In this document: positions 14,971 to 25,085 of the stretch, piece by piece
How the letters are laid out: each line of letters begins with the position of its first letter
How positions within the stretch are numbered: the first letter of the stretch is position 1
NCBI RefSeq assembly: GCF_000428145.1
Contig: NZ_ATZJ01000045.1
Span: 1-35,193, forward strand
Length of the DNA stretch: 35,193 nt
Source: Chitinilyticum litopenaei DSM 21440
Lineage (GTDB): Bacteria > Pseudomonadota > Gammaproteobacteria > Burkholderiales > Chitinibacteraceae
Direction of reading: 5' to 3'
Translations under genes and position numbers: made by a program
The notes under the pieces: model-generated
The model's input: the letters and a program-made list of their open reading frames with translations, nothing else
What the model was told of the DNA's origin: nothing
Database searches by the model: none

Positions 14971-15659
14971 CTAAGGTCTCTCTACAGAGTTATTCGTCTT
15001 GTTGTTTTTACTACTTACCATTTGATCCGATATGCGACTTTTAGGATTGCACTAGCTACATGGTATCGGACAAGGGGAATCAGGGAGTAAGGTCAGGGTT
15101 GGCGGAAAGTATCGAACAAGAGATGAGGTTCGAGCTCATCTGTGATTTAGCCGCATTTTTTCGAATAACGGTTCAGCATCATCATAAAACGCTTTAAATT
15201 TTATCAGAGTCGGGACTGTCCCGGAAACGTAGGCTATTCTCGACCTCTACTGGAGTATCACGGGTAGGATAGACAATCCTCAGCCTCATCCTGTAGCCAG
15301 TTCAAAGGCCTCGGGATGAGGCCACCCAGACGGCAGGCGCATCCCAAGCAGTTTCACTCATAGATGCTGAGTGCTTAATAAGCGGACACGTGTGGCCGAG
15401 CTTATCTGCGAGCGCTCCTGTCGAACAGCAGTCAGACAAGCGAGTGTCTGTCGCCGCTGATCAGTTGCCTCTCAGATTGCGGTCAAAACTGATGCAACGT
15501 GATGCCAGACACCAGAGTACCAAGAGCACTTCGTGCTCGGCTGACAAGTAGGAAGTCAGGTCGGCTGCACTTCCTGTCTGAGGCCATCCCGGCGATGGTT
15601 GTCAGTGCCAGCACGCCAAGCCCCCCGTACTCGCCTCGGGCTGGTTGCTGCAAGCTCAT
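14971..15659. other. 689-bp non-coding stretch with several inverted repeats
   Basis: I see no gene. Palindromic structures include CGGGAC-T-GTCCCG (15211-15223), AGATGAG/CTCATCT near 15121-15141, and GCCTCATCC with GGATGAGGC (about 15282-15322). AGGAAGT/ACTTCCT (about 15550-15576) may be a transcription end for the integrase side. The first ~100 bp should hold the promoter of the helicase-nuclease gene. The rest may be decayed element DNA. Confidence 0.4.
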
Positions 15660-16090
15660 TTAGGCGGCGCGGTGCAGGGGCAGCACGGTGGCCTTGTCCG
15701 GATTGAAGTCACATGGCTCGATATGATGGCCGGCGGCCTGCAGGGCGTCCAGCCAGTCCGCCCACCACTGCAGCATCGTCTGGCGCTCTTTCAGGTATTG
15801 CGCGTTGCGGTTGTAGATGGCGCGCACCGCTTGCCCGCTGCGGCCTTTGCCTTCGTAGCCGATGTGGCGCTCAACGGCGTTGTGAAGCGTCCTGATTCAT
15901 TCAGCGCGGAAACCATCATGGTGCGAAAGCCGTGCAGGCAGACCTCCTGCTTGGTGTCGTAGCCAACACGCCGCAGCAGCTGGTTGACGGTGTTTTCGCT
16001 GATGGGGGTGCCGGGTTTCTGGCCGGCAAACACAAAGCTCGCTGTGCCGTTGATTTCGTGCATGCCTGCAGCAATCAGGCTCTGCGCAGC
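15660..16090 (-). pseudogene. Relic: C-terminal third of an older tyrosine integrase
   Basis: The minus strand encodes MHEINGTASFVFAGQ...CLHGFRTMMVSALNESGR, which carries the integrase HxxR box. The frame then breaks. One base over, it continues HNAVERHIGYEGKGRSGQAVRAIYNRN, containing the late His and the catalytic Tyr, and ends with TAA at 15662-15660. The break near 15885 looks like a one-base deletion at an expected Trp codon. The N-terminal two thirds are absent; the fragment abuts, or slightly overlaps, the 3' end of the intact integrase. It is a scar of an earlier integration event or of integrase replacement. Confidence 0.85.
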
Positions 16091-17406
16091 GTCACCACGT
16101 TGCTGGCTGCAGAGTCAGATAGCAGAGCAAGGCGCATGCCCAGCATTTCGAAGGCAGCCTGCTGCTCGCCTTCGAGCCGCGCCCGGTTGTAGGTGCGCGC
16201 CACCTTATTTGGCTCGATGTGATTTAGGCACCGCTCTACCACGTGTGGCGCTATACCCAGCTCAGCCATTGTGGTTGCGGCTGTTCGGCGCAGGTCGTGC
16301 GGCGTCCACTTTCCTCCCGGCAGGACCAGATCGGCCGTTGATTTGCTACGTCCGCGCATTGGCTTGTCGGTCTGCCGATCCCCGATTTGCTTGGTGAGGG
16401 TCTTGACGCAAACATGCGTCGAACCATCACGATTCGGATATAGCCAGCGCGGATGATCGACAATTGCCAATAACTCTGTCAGTGCTTCCAATGCAAAATC
16501 CGACAGCCAAATCGTGTGAGATTCTCCATTTTTACTGTTTTCAGCAGGTATATGCCATTGTCGTGCGGTTGTGTCGAAATGACTGAGTTCAGCTCGCAGT
16601 AACTCTCCGACACGAGCTGCGGTAGCCAGCAAAAAGCGAATTGCTGCCTTGCCTTTCCCGCTCATGTTCGAGGCGGGCAGGGCTGCTTGAAGCAAATAGC
16701 GCAGTTCATCTTCCGTCAGGGTGCGGTCACGTTCAGTTTCTTTGCCGCCGAATGAGGCTTTTTTCAGGTGGCTAGTGGGGTCGTGTTCCAGCATGCCTCC
16801 GCCAATGGCGTAACCGAAGCATTGGCGCAGATCTGATAGGGTGCGATTTGCCATGCGTGGGCTGCCGCGTTCCACAATCGCATGTAAGAGGGCAGCTATC
16901 ATCTGCCGGGTGACTTCATCGGCGTATACCGCTCCAATTGCTGGTAACACATCACGGGTGAACGCCCGGCGGATTTCCGTGCCGCCATCCTTGCGCTGGC
17001 TGAGCTGTGCCTTGTCCCACCGTGTAAACAAATCGGTAAAAGTCAGTCGTGCTGCTAGTTGGGCAGCCTTCGCTTCTTCGGCTAAACGGGCAGCTTCCGT
17101 AGCCTTCAGATCGCGCTGGCGTTGCTCAAGGGGGTCAATGCCTTTGGCTACTAGATCACGTAGCTGGTTACGCTCTGCCCGGATTTCGGCCAATGACGTT
17201 GTCGGCCACGAACCACAGCCCGCATTACGCAGTTTTCCGCTCGATTCTGGTGAGCGGTAACGCCAAGTAAAAGCAACTGTCACTGTTCCCAGGCGGTTCA
17301 CCCGAACCGTGCCGTTCAGATTTCCACCGTCGGAAACAGTTTCGCCTGCCGCAGCTGGCTTGATCGCCTTCAGCGTTTTCTCGGTCAGAATATTTTCTGC
17401 GGCCAT
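16075..17406 (-). CDS. Tyrosine integrase of P4/island type (DUF4102 arm domain)
   Basis: The 443-residue integrase should insert and excise the element at a tRNA 3' end. An N-terminal DUF4102 arm-binding domain covers about 1-95. A core-binding SAM-like domain follows (about 115-200). The catalytic domain has Arg in ATAARVGELLRAELSHF, the HDLRRTAAT box, and the late LNHIEPNKVARTYNRA with His and the nucleophilic Tyr. All key residues are present, so it should be active. The gene begins 170 bp from the tRNA-Pro att copy and is transcribed away from it. Two AACGTATAC repeats sit just before its start and may be control or arm sites. Confidence 0.95.
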   Translation of the reverse strand: MAAENILTEKTLKAIKPAAAGETVSDGGNLNGTVRVNRLGTVTVAFTWRYRSPESSGKLRNAGCGSWPTTSLAEIRAERNQLRDLVAKGIDPLEQRQRDLKATEAARLAEEAKAAQLAARLTFTDLFTRWDKAQLSQRKDGGTEIRRAFTRDVLPAIGAVYADEVTRQMIAALLHAIVERGSPRMANRTLSDLRQCFGYAIGGGMLEHDPTSHLKKASFGGKETERDRTLTEDELRYLLQAALPASNMSGKGKAAIRFLLATAARVGELLRAELSHFDTTARQWHIPAENSKNGESHTIWLSDFALEALTELLAIVDHPRWLYPNRDGSTHVCVKTLTKQIGDRQTDKPMRGRSKSTADLVLPGGKWTPHDLRRTAATTMAELGIAPHVVERCLNHIEPNKVARTYNRARLEGEQQAAFEMLGMRLALLSDSAASNVVTLRRA

Positions 17407-17423
17407 CCCACCCCCAAAAAATG

Positions 17424-17444
17424 AACGTATACGCCAACGTATAC
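17424..17444. repeat. Two direct AACGTATAC repeats upstream of the integrase
   Basis: AACGTATAC occurs at 17424-17432 and 17436-17444, a 12-bp period; each contains the palindrome GTATAC. They lie 18-38 bp upstream of the integrase start, where an operator or an integrase/excisionase arm site would be expected. Confidence 0.6.
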
Positions 17445-17575
17445 AGAATTGTAGGCTTTGGTTGCACCTCTTGGGAATGCATGGGAGTTGTTTGTGTTGT
17501 AACTTTATGATTTGTATGCGCTAATTGCGTATTCGTGAGATGCGCTGGGAAACGGTGAGAATGATTTTCCCCTTT

Positions 17576-17620
17576 ATGGGGTGCAAGGGGTAGCGAGTTC
17601 GAATCCCGCCATTCCGACCA
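17576..17620 (+). other. att site: 3' 45 bp of tRNA-Pro(GGG)
   Basis: The 45 bases begin at the anticodon loop (ATGGGGT, anticodon GGG) and continue with the 3' anticodon stem (GCAAG), the variable region, the T arm (loop TTCGAAT), the acceptor strand CATTCCG, discriminator A and CCA. Immediately upstream the anticodon-stem partner is missing (CCCTTT where CTTGC is expected), so this is not a complete tRNA gene. It is the copy of the tRNA 3' end left at one end of an integrated element. The T stem has one apparent A-C mismatch. The intact tRNA-Pro is not in the window. Confidence 0.85.
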
Positions 17621-17626
17621 ATAAAA

Positions 17627-17662
17627 ACAAGGGCTTGCGACTTCACGGTCGTAGGCCCTTGT
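17627..17662 (+). terminator. tRNA-type terminator, copy 1
   Basis: ACAAGGGCTTGCGAC pairs with GTCGTAGGCCCTTGT (13 of 15 positions plus a G-T pair) around a short loop, followed by TGCTTTTC. It begins 7 bases after the CCA of the tRNA-Pro fragment, as expected for the tRNA gene's own terminator carried along at the att site. Confidence 0.75.
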
Positions 17663-17815
17663 TGCTTTTCTAAAGCGAAAAGCACTTTTGCATTCACAAT
17701 TGCATTCACACACCAGCGTTGCTGGCGCCAGTATGCGTCGATACGCCAAGCTCAGCCCTGATTCGTTCTGGTGTGGGGTGAATCACCACCCCAGCCTCTC
17801 GGCTATGGCCTGCAA

Positions 17816-17851
17816 ACAAGGGCTTACGACTTTACGGTCGTAGGCCCTTGT
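17816..17851 (+). terminator. tRNA-type terminator, copy 2 (direct repeat of copy 1)
   Basis: The same hairpin recurs 189 bp downstream with only two base changes over about 39 bases, again followed by TTGCATTT. There is no tRNA sequence before this copy. The 150 bp between the copies contain a GGGGTG/CACCCC hairpin (about 17775-17792) but no gene. Confidence 0.7.
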
Positions 17852-17867
17852 TGCATTTCAGGCCGGG

Positions 17868-18182
17868 TTGCTTCGAGTGCCAACTGCCACCCCTGCAGGT
17901 GGTCCACTCCAGCAGGTGGTTATTTGTCCGCCAGGCTTGAAGATGCGGCGTATCCCGACCGCACAAGCTGCGGTACTGCGTGCGTGTGTCAGCGCTATCG
18001 TGGCCGCATTTTCTGCATCAAGTCACCTTTGGTGGCTGACCGTGCCGCGGACGAGCTGGCCATGGAGCGTCTGCGCGGCAATCTTGCTGCAAGGTGACGC
18101 GGGTGGCCTTGTTACTGTGCGCAGTGCCTGTGCTGGTGTGACGATTAGCCGACGCGAATCGGCGCACCCCTGGCGGTATTAG
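17868..18182 (+). pseudogene. Possible remnant of a FUSC-type membrane protein
   Basis: A 104-codon frame contains LRACVSAIVAAFSASSHLWW and WSVCAAILLQGDAGGLVTVRS. These loosely resemble the N-terminal membrane part of FUSC/aromatic-acid exporter proteins (hydrophobic pair, then a Q-x-x-x-G stretch and an Arg). It ends abruptly, has no clear ribosome-binding site, and lies between a terminator and a convergent gene. It may equally be chance coding-like sequence in non-coding DNA. Confidence 0.2.
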
Positions 18183-18193
18183 CATGCCATTGT

Positions 18194-18242
18194 GGGTATA
18201 TGTCCGCAGCCCTTTTTCTTGATTGGCTTCAATCATATACCC
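18194..18242. promoter_or_regulatory. Nested inverted repeats downstream of the histidine kinase gene
   Basis: GGGTATATG (18194-18202) pairs perfectly with CATATACCC (18234-18242). Inside the interval TGATTG and CAATCA form a second short hairpin with a 4-base loop. It lies about 57 bp beyond the 3' end of the kinase gene and could serve as its terminator or as an operator. No protein is recognised around it. Confidence 0.4.
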
Positions 18243-18298
18243 TGTCTATCGCGTTTTCGCTAATGGCCTGCCCCGGCGCTTTGGGGCTGTTTCCTGCC

Positions 18299-21094
<2,796 letters not shown>

Positions 21095-21110
21095 GTTTTT
21101 GCGCACCTTG

Positions 21111-21130
21111 CTGCATCACGGGTGATGCAG
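21111..21130. promoter_or_regulatory. Perfect palindrome just upstream of the histidine kinase gene
   Basis: CTGCATCAC and GTGATGCAG are exact inverted repeats separated by two bases, 17 bp upstream of the preferred kinase start. The position suits an operator or a 5' leader hairpin. No regulator gene is adjacent. Confidence 0.55.
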
Positions 21131-21512
21131 CGGTTTGTAGTTTTGTATTGCGTTACTTTTTGAAATGCTTATATACCGATGGTTTGCCGCTAACAATGCC
21201 TGCCGGTACTTGTCCGAGGAGCGGCGGGTCCTTGCAGCGAAAACGCCAGTGCAGCAAATGCCAATGCCCCGGGGCGGATGCCGGTGCCTCGCGCCTACAA
21301 TCGGTTCCTGATTGCCACGACCTGCTGCAAAATCCAAATTGGCCAAAGAGGCACAGAGACGCGCGGCAACCTATCCTCGGCATTGCTCAGGATTTTGCCG
21401 CCGCTGTGTCCTCTGTTGTCTGCGTGGTTCAACAGGGGGCCTTGCCCGGAAGGGCAGAAGGGGTTCTGATCAGGATGGCGTTTATCCGCCATGACCCGTT
21501 GAGGTTCCATTC
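21131..21512. other. 382-bp intergenic region, divergent promoters expected
   Basis: This region separates the minus-strand kinase gene from the plus-strand redox/ynj cluster, so promoters for both should lie here. The AT-rich part (about 21131-21180) is the best place for a kinase promoter. No gene, repeat or recognisable riboswitch was seen. Confidence 0.4.
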
Positions 21513-22646
21513 ATGCCCGTTCTCTTGCTGGCCGGTGCCGGCCATGCCCATCTGGCGGTGTTGCGCGCATTGCGCCGGGCTTGCCCGGCTGGCTGGCACG
21601 TCGTGCTGGTCGAGCCGCAAGCGCGCATCAACTATTCCGGGATGCTGCCGGGCTGGCTGGCCGGTCATTATTCTCAGGCGGAAATCGGCCTGTCCGTGGC
21701 AGAGCTGCTGGCGGGCGCACCGGTGCTGTGGCGTCGCGACACGGTGATTGCCGTCGATGCCGAAGCGCGGCGGGTCGTGCTGGGCAATGGGCAGAGTCTG
21801 GATTTCGACCTGCTGTCGCTTGCTGTGGGCGGCCAGCAGGCCGTGCCGGCATGCCGCACGCCATTCTTGCTGCCCCTGCGCCCGCTGGCGGGTTTCATGG
21901 CCGCCTGGCAAGACTGGCTGCGGGCTTTGCCGCCGCAGGCTTGTCCGCGTATTGCCGTCGCGGGCGGCGGTGCGGCGGCGGTCGAGGTGGTCATGGCCGT
22001 GCAGACGGCGCTAAAGGCCTGGCCCGGGAGCGAGGTGTCCCTGCTGGCGCAGCGGGACGCCCTGCTGGCCGGCCATGCCGATGGCGTGCGCGCCGCCTGC
22101 CTGCGCCAATTGCAGCGCAAACAGATTCACTTGCTGGATGCCCGCCTGACGGTCAATGCCGCCGGTGAGGCCTGCGCCGGCGATCAGCCGCTGGCGCTGG
22201 ATCTGCTGATTCTGGCGACGGGTTCACAGGCGCCCGGCTGGCTGACAGGTTCAGGGCTGGCGCTGGATGCGCACGGCTTTGTGCTGGCCGATGCCGGCCT
22301 GCGCAGCATCAGCCATCCGGTCATCTATGCCGCAGGCGATGTCTGCACCCGGCAGGACATGCCCCACGCCCGTTCCGGCGTGCACGCGGTGCGGGCCGGG
22401 CCCGTGCTGGCTGCCAATCTGCTGGCGTGTATGCGCGGTGAGGTGGTGAGGGCACGCTATGTGCCGCGACGCGCCTCGCTGTATCTGCTGGCCTGCGGCT
22501 CTCGGCATGCGCTGGCCTCATGGGGCAGGTGGCACGCCTCGGGGGCGCTCTGGTGGTATGTGAAGCGCTGGATAGACCGGCGCTTCCTGCGGCAGCAGCG
22601 CACGGCGGCAATGTCCCTGTCAGATTCGCCGGTGCGCGGCGACTAA
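21513..22646 (+). CDS. NDH-like FAD/NAD(P) pyridine nucleotide-disulfide oxidoreductase
   Basis: The 377-residue flavoprotein has an N-terminal FAD-binding GAGHAHLAVL motif, a second nucleotide-binding AGGGAAAVEV motif at about 150, and the late FAD motif PVIYAAGDVC at about 270. It lacks a redox CxxxxC pair, so it is closer to type II NADH dehydrogenases and to the flavoprotein domain fused to some SelD proteins than to disulfide reductases. A basic, aromatic C-terminus (WWYVKRWIDRRFLRQQR) may lie against the membrane. It starts with GAGG eight bases upstream and heads the cluster. The electron acceptor is unknown. Confidence 0.85.
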   Translation: MPVLLLAGAGHAHLAVLRALRRACPAGWHVVLVEPQARINYSGMLPGWLAGHYSQAEIGLSVAELLAGAPVLWRRDTVIAVDAEARRVVLGNGQSLDFDLLSLAVGGQQAVPACRTPFLLPLRPLAGFMAAWQDWLRALPPQACPRIAVAGGGAAAVEVVMAVQTALKAWPGSEVSLLAQRDALLAGHADGVRAACLRQLQRKQIHLLDARLTVNAAGEACAGDQPLALDLLILATGSQAPGWLTGSGLALDAHGFVLADAGLRSISHPVIYAAGDVCTRQDMPHARSGVHAVRAGPVLAANLLACMRGEVVRARYVPRRASLYLLACGSRHALASWGRWHASGALWWYVKRWIDRRFLRQQRTAAMSLSDSPVRGD

Positions 22647-22649
22647 GGC

Positions 22650-22859
22650 ATGATTGCCGCTCACCGGAACGAAACCATGCTGCCGCCACTTGCCTTCATC
22701 CGCCTGCTTCACGACGCCGATTCGCCCGATTTGCCGGCGGATCGCGAATACCGCTGGGTCTGCCGCAGTTATCTGTGCGCCAGCTGCGCGCTGGGCGGCC
22801 TGCTGATCCTGCTGGCGCAACGGGGGCTGGCCTGGCGAGCGAAGCGGGGGATGCGATGA
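22650..22859 (+). CDS. Small protein with one membrane segment, unknown function
   Basis: A 69-residue frame starts 4 bases after the preceding stop and its own stop overlaps the next start (ATGA at 22856-22859). An internal ATG at 22677 would give 60 residues; both have weak ribosome-binding sites. The C-terminal half, YLCASCALGGLLILLAQRGLAW, looks like a single membrane segment beginning with a CxxC pair, followed by basic residues. I recognise no family. Its placement between two flavoenzymes suggests an electron-transfer or anchoring partner, as inference. Confidence 0.55.
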   Translation: MIAAHRNETMLPPLAFIRLLHDADSPDLPADREYRWVCRSYLCASCALGGLLILLAQRGLAWRAKRGMR

Positions 22860-25009
22860 AACGGCTGGGCCTGCTGATCCTGATCGGTGCGCTGCTGGCG
22901 CTGTTCTTCGCGCTGGGCGGCTCGCAACTCTTCTCGCTGGCGACACTCAAGCAGCATCATGCCGATCTGCTGGCCTGGCGGGCTGCCGCTCCCTGGCTGG
23001 CCGCCGGGCTCTTCTTCCTGCTGTATGTCGCGAGCACGGCGCTTTCGCTGCCCGGTGCGGCCATCCTCACGCTGGCCGCCGGGGCGCTGTTCGGTTTGCG
23101 TGACGGACTCGTGCTGGTGTCCTTCGCGTCTTCGCTCGGGGCGACGCTGGCCTTCCTGACGGCGCGCTACCTGCTGCGCGACACGGTACAGTGCCGCTTT
23201 GGCAGCCAGCTGGCCGGCATCAATGCCGGTATTGCCCGCGATGGTGCTGTTTATCTCTTCACCCTGCGGCTGGTGCCGGCCTTCCCCTTTTTCCTGATCA
23301 ATCTGCTGCTGGGCCTGAGCAGCATGCGGGTCTGGACCTTTTACTGGGTCAGCCAGCTGGGCATGCTGGCCGGCACCGTCGTCTACGTGAATGCCGGCAC
23401 CCGGCTGGCCGGCATCGACAGCCTGGCCGATATTGTCTCGCCGAGCCTGCTGTTTTCTTTTGCCCTGCTGGGTATCTTTCCCTTGCTCGCCAAGGCGCTT
23501 GTTCGCAGGGTGACACGTTATCGGGTATATCGTGGCTGGCGGCACCCGGCACGCTTTGATCGCAATCTGGTGGTGATCGGCGCTGGCGCTGCGGGCCTGG
23601 TTTCCGCCTATCTGGCCGCTGCCGTGAAGGCCAGGGTGACACTGGTCGAAGCGCACAGGATGGGCGGAGACTGCCTGAATTACGGCTGCGTACCCAGCAA
23701 GGCGCTGATCGCCAGTGCCAAGGTGGCGCACCAGTTGCGCCATGCCGATCACTATGGTCTGCAGCCCGGCGTGCCGGCCTTCCGCCTGGCCGACGTCATG
23801 GCGCGGGTGCGGCAGGTGATCGCCGCAGTGGCGCCGCACGACAGCATCGAGCGCTATACGGCACTGGGCGTGGATGTCCAGCAGGGTTACGCGCGCCTGC
23901 TCGACCCGTGGACGGTGGCCATCCGTCGCGAAGATGGCAGCGAACACACGCTGACCGCACGCAGCATCATCATCGCCGCCGGGGCGCGGCCGGTGATACC
24001 GGCGCTGCCGGGGCTGGAGCAGGTCGACTACTACACCAGCGACACGCTCTGGGACGGCCTGGCCGCCCGGGACACGCTGCCCGCGCGCCTGCTGGTGCTG
24101 GGCGGCGGGCCCATCGGCTGCGAACTCGCGCAGGCCTTTGCCCGGCTGGGCGCGACGGTCACGCAGGTGGAGCGGGGCGAGGCCCTGCTCGGGCGCGAGG
24201 ATGCGGACGTGACGGCGCAGGTCACCGCCAGCCTGCAGGCCGACGGGGTAGAGGTGCTTACCGGCGCGACCGCGCTGCGCTGCCTGCGCCAGCCGGACGG
24301 CGGGCAAGTCCTGCTGGTCGAGAGCGACGGTGCCGAGCAGGCGCTGGCGTTTGATGCGCTGATTCTCGCCGTGGGGCGCCGCGCCCGCCTGGAAGGCTAC
24401 GGCCTTGAAGCGCTGGGCATCGCGACCGAGCGCACGGTCCAGACCAACGATTATCTGGAAACGCTGTATCCCAATATTCTGGCCGCCGGCGATGTGGCCG
24501 GCCCCTACCAGTTCACCCATGCTGCCGCGCACCAGGCCTGGTATGCCAGCGTGAATGCGCTGTTTGGCCAGTTCCGCCGCTTTCGGGCCGATTACCGCAT
24601 CATGCCGCGCGTGACCTTTGTCGACCCCGAAGTCGCCCGTGTCGGCCTCTCCGAGCGGGAGGCGCAGGAGCAGGGCATCGCTTATGAAGTCAGCCGCTAC
24701 GGCATTGACGATCTGGATCGCGCGCTGGCCGATGGCCAGGCGCACGGCTTTGTGAAAGTGCTCACCGTGCCGGGCAAGGACAGGATTCTCGGTGTGACGA
24801 TTGTCGGCCCGCAAGCGGGCGAGCTGCTGGCCGAGTATGTGCTGGCCATGAAGCACGGCCTTGGCCTGAACCGGATACTGGCGACCATACACAGTTACCC
24901 GACGCTGGCCGAGGCCAACAAGTATGCGGCCGGCGTCTGGAAGCGCGCGCATGCGCCACAGACCGTGCTGCGCTGGCTGGCGCGCTATCACCGCTGGCGG
25001 CTGGGGTGA
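22856..25009 (+). CDS. TVP38/TMEM64 membrane domain fused to mercuric-reductase-like flavoenzyme
   Basis: The 717-residue fusion has two parts. Residues 1-225 are a TVP38/TMEM64 (DedA-like) membrane domain with several hydrophobic helices and ALSLPGAAILTLAAGALFG. From about 235 a class I pyridine nucleotide-disulfide oxidoreductase follows, with FAD motif VVIGAGAAGLVSAY, redox pair Cys273/Cys278 in GGDCLNYGCVPSK, NAD motif LGGGPIGCELAQAF, FAD motif ILAAGDVAG, and dimerisation domain with HSYPTLAE. The vicinal C-terminal cysteines of true mercuric reductase are absent. Similar fusions are known in proteobacteria and cyanobacteria without settled function. The start at 22856 has GGGGG five bases upstream and overlaps the previous stop. 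Confidence 0.92.
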   Translation: MKRLGLLILIGALLALFFALGGSQLFSLATLKQHHADLLAWRAAAPWLAAGLFFLLYVASTALSLPGAAILTLAAGALFGLRDGLVLVSFASSLGATLAFLTARYLLRDTVQCRFGSQLAGINAGIARDGAVYLFTLRLVPAFPFFLINLLLGLSSMRVWTFYWVSQLGMLAGTVVYVNAGTRLAGIDSLADIVSPSLLFSFALLGIFPLLAKALVRRVTRYRVYRGWRHPARFDRNLVVIGAGAAGLVSAYLAAAVKARVTLVEAHRMGGDCLNYGCVPSKALIASAKVAHQLRHADHYGLQPGVPAFRLADVMARVRQVIAAVAPHDSIERYTALGVDVQQGYARLLDPWTVAIRREDGSEHTLTARSIIIAAGARPVIPALPGLEQVDYYTSDTLWDGLAARDTLPARLLVLGGGPIGCELAQAFARLGATVTQVERGEALLGREDADVTAQVTASLQADGVEVLTGATALRCLRQPDGGQVLLVESDGAEQALAFDALILAVGRRARLEGYGLEALGIATERTVQTNDYLETLYPNILAAGDVAGPYQFTHAAAHQAWYASVNALFGQFRRFRADYRIMPRVTFVDPEVARVGLSEREAQEQGIAYEVSRYGIDDLDRALADGQAHGFVKVLTVPGKDRILGVTIVGPQAGELLAEYVLAMKHGLGLNRILATIHSYPTLAEANKYAAGVWKRAHAPQTVLRWLARYHRWRLG

Positions 25010-25085
25010 AGGCCGGCCTGTGTGCCGCTGTTCGCAGCGGCAATCCAGCCATCATGCAATGGTTCGCAACGCAAGGGAGAACAGA

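Larger units (their letters stand above)
4024..17620. mobile_element. Integrated P4-like element with defence-type cargo
   Basis: Integrase, AlpA-type regulator and TOPRIM/DUF927 primase together define a P4-like integrative element. The right end is the tRNA-Pro att copy at 17576-17620. The left end is not marked by any repeat I can find; I place it before the low-GC gene at 4024, but it could lie anywhere from about 3860 to 5000. No structural, conjugation or capsid genes are seen, so it would depend on a helper phage or another element for transfer. Confidence 0.65.

Noticed and set aside
17521..17620. A complete tRNA-Pro gene
   Set aside because: The 5' half (acceptor CGGAATG, D arm, 5' anticodon stem) is missing; only the 3' 45 bases are present.
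22769..24991. 740-codon minus-strand frame opposite the TVP38-flavoenzyme gene
   Set aside because: Antisense shadow of a gene with complete FAD, NAD and redox motifs.
22856..25009. Calling the flavoenzyme part a mercuric reductase
   Set aside because: The C-terminal vicinal cysteines and the N-terminal heavy-metal domain of MerA are absent, and no other mer gene is nearby.
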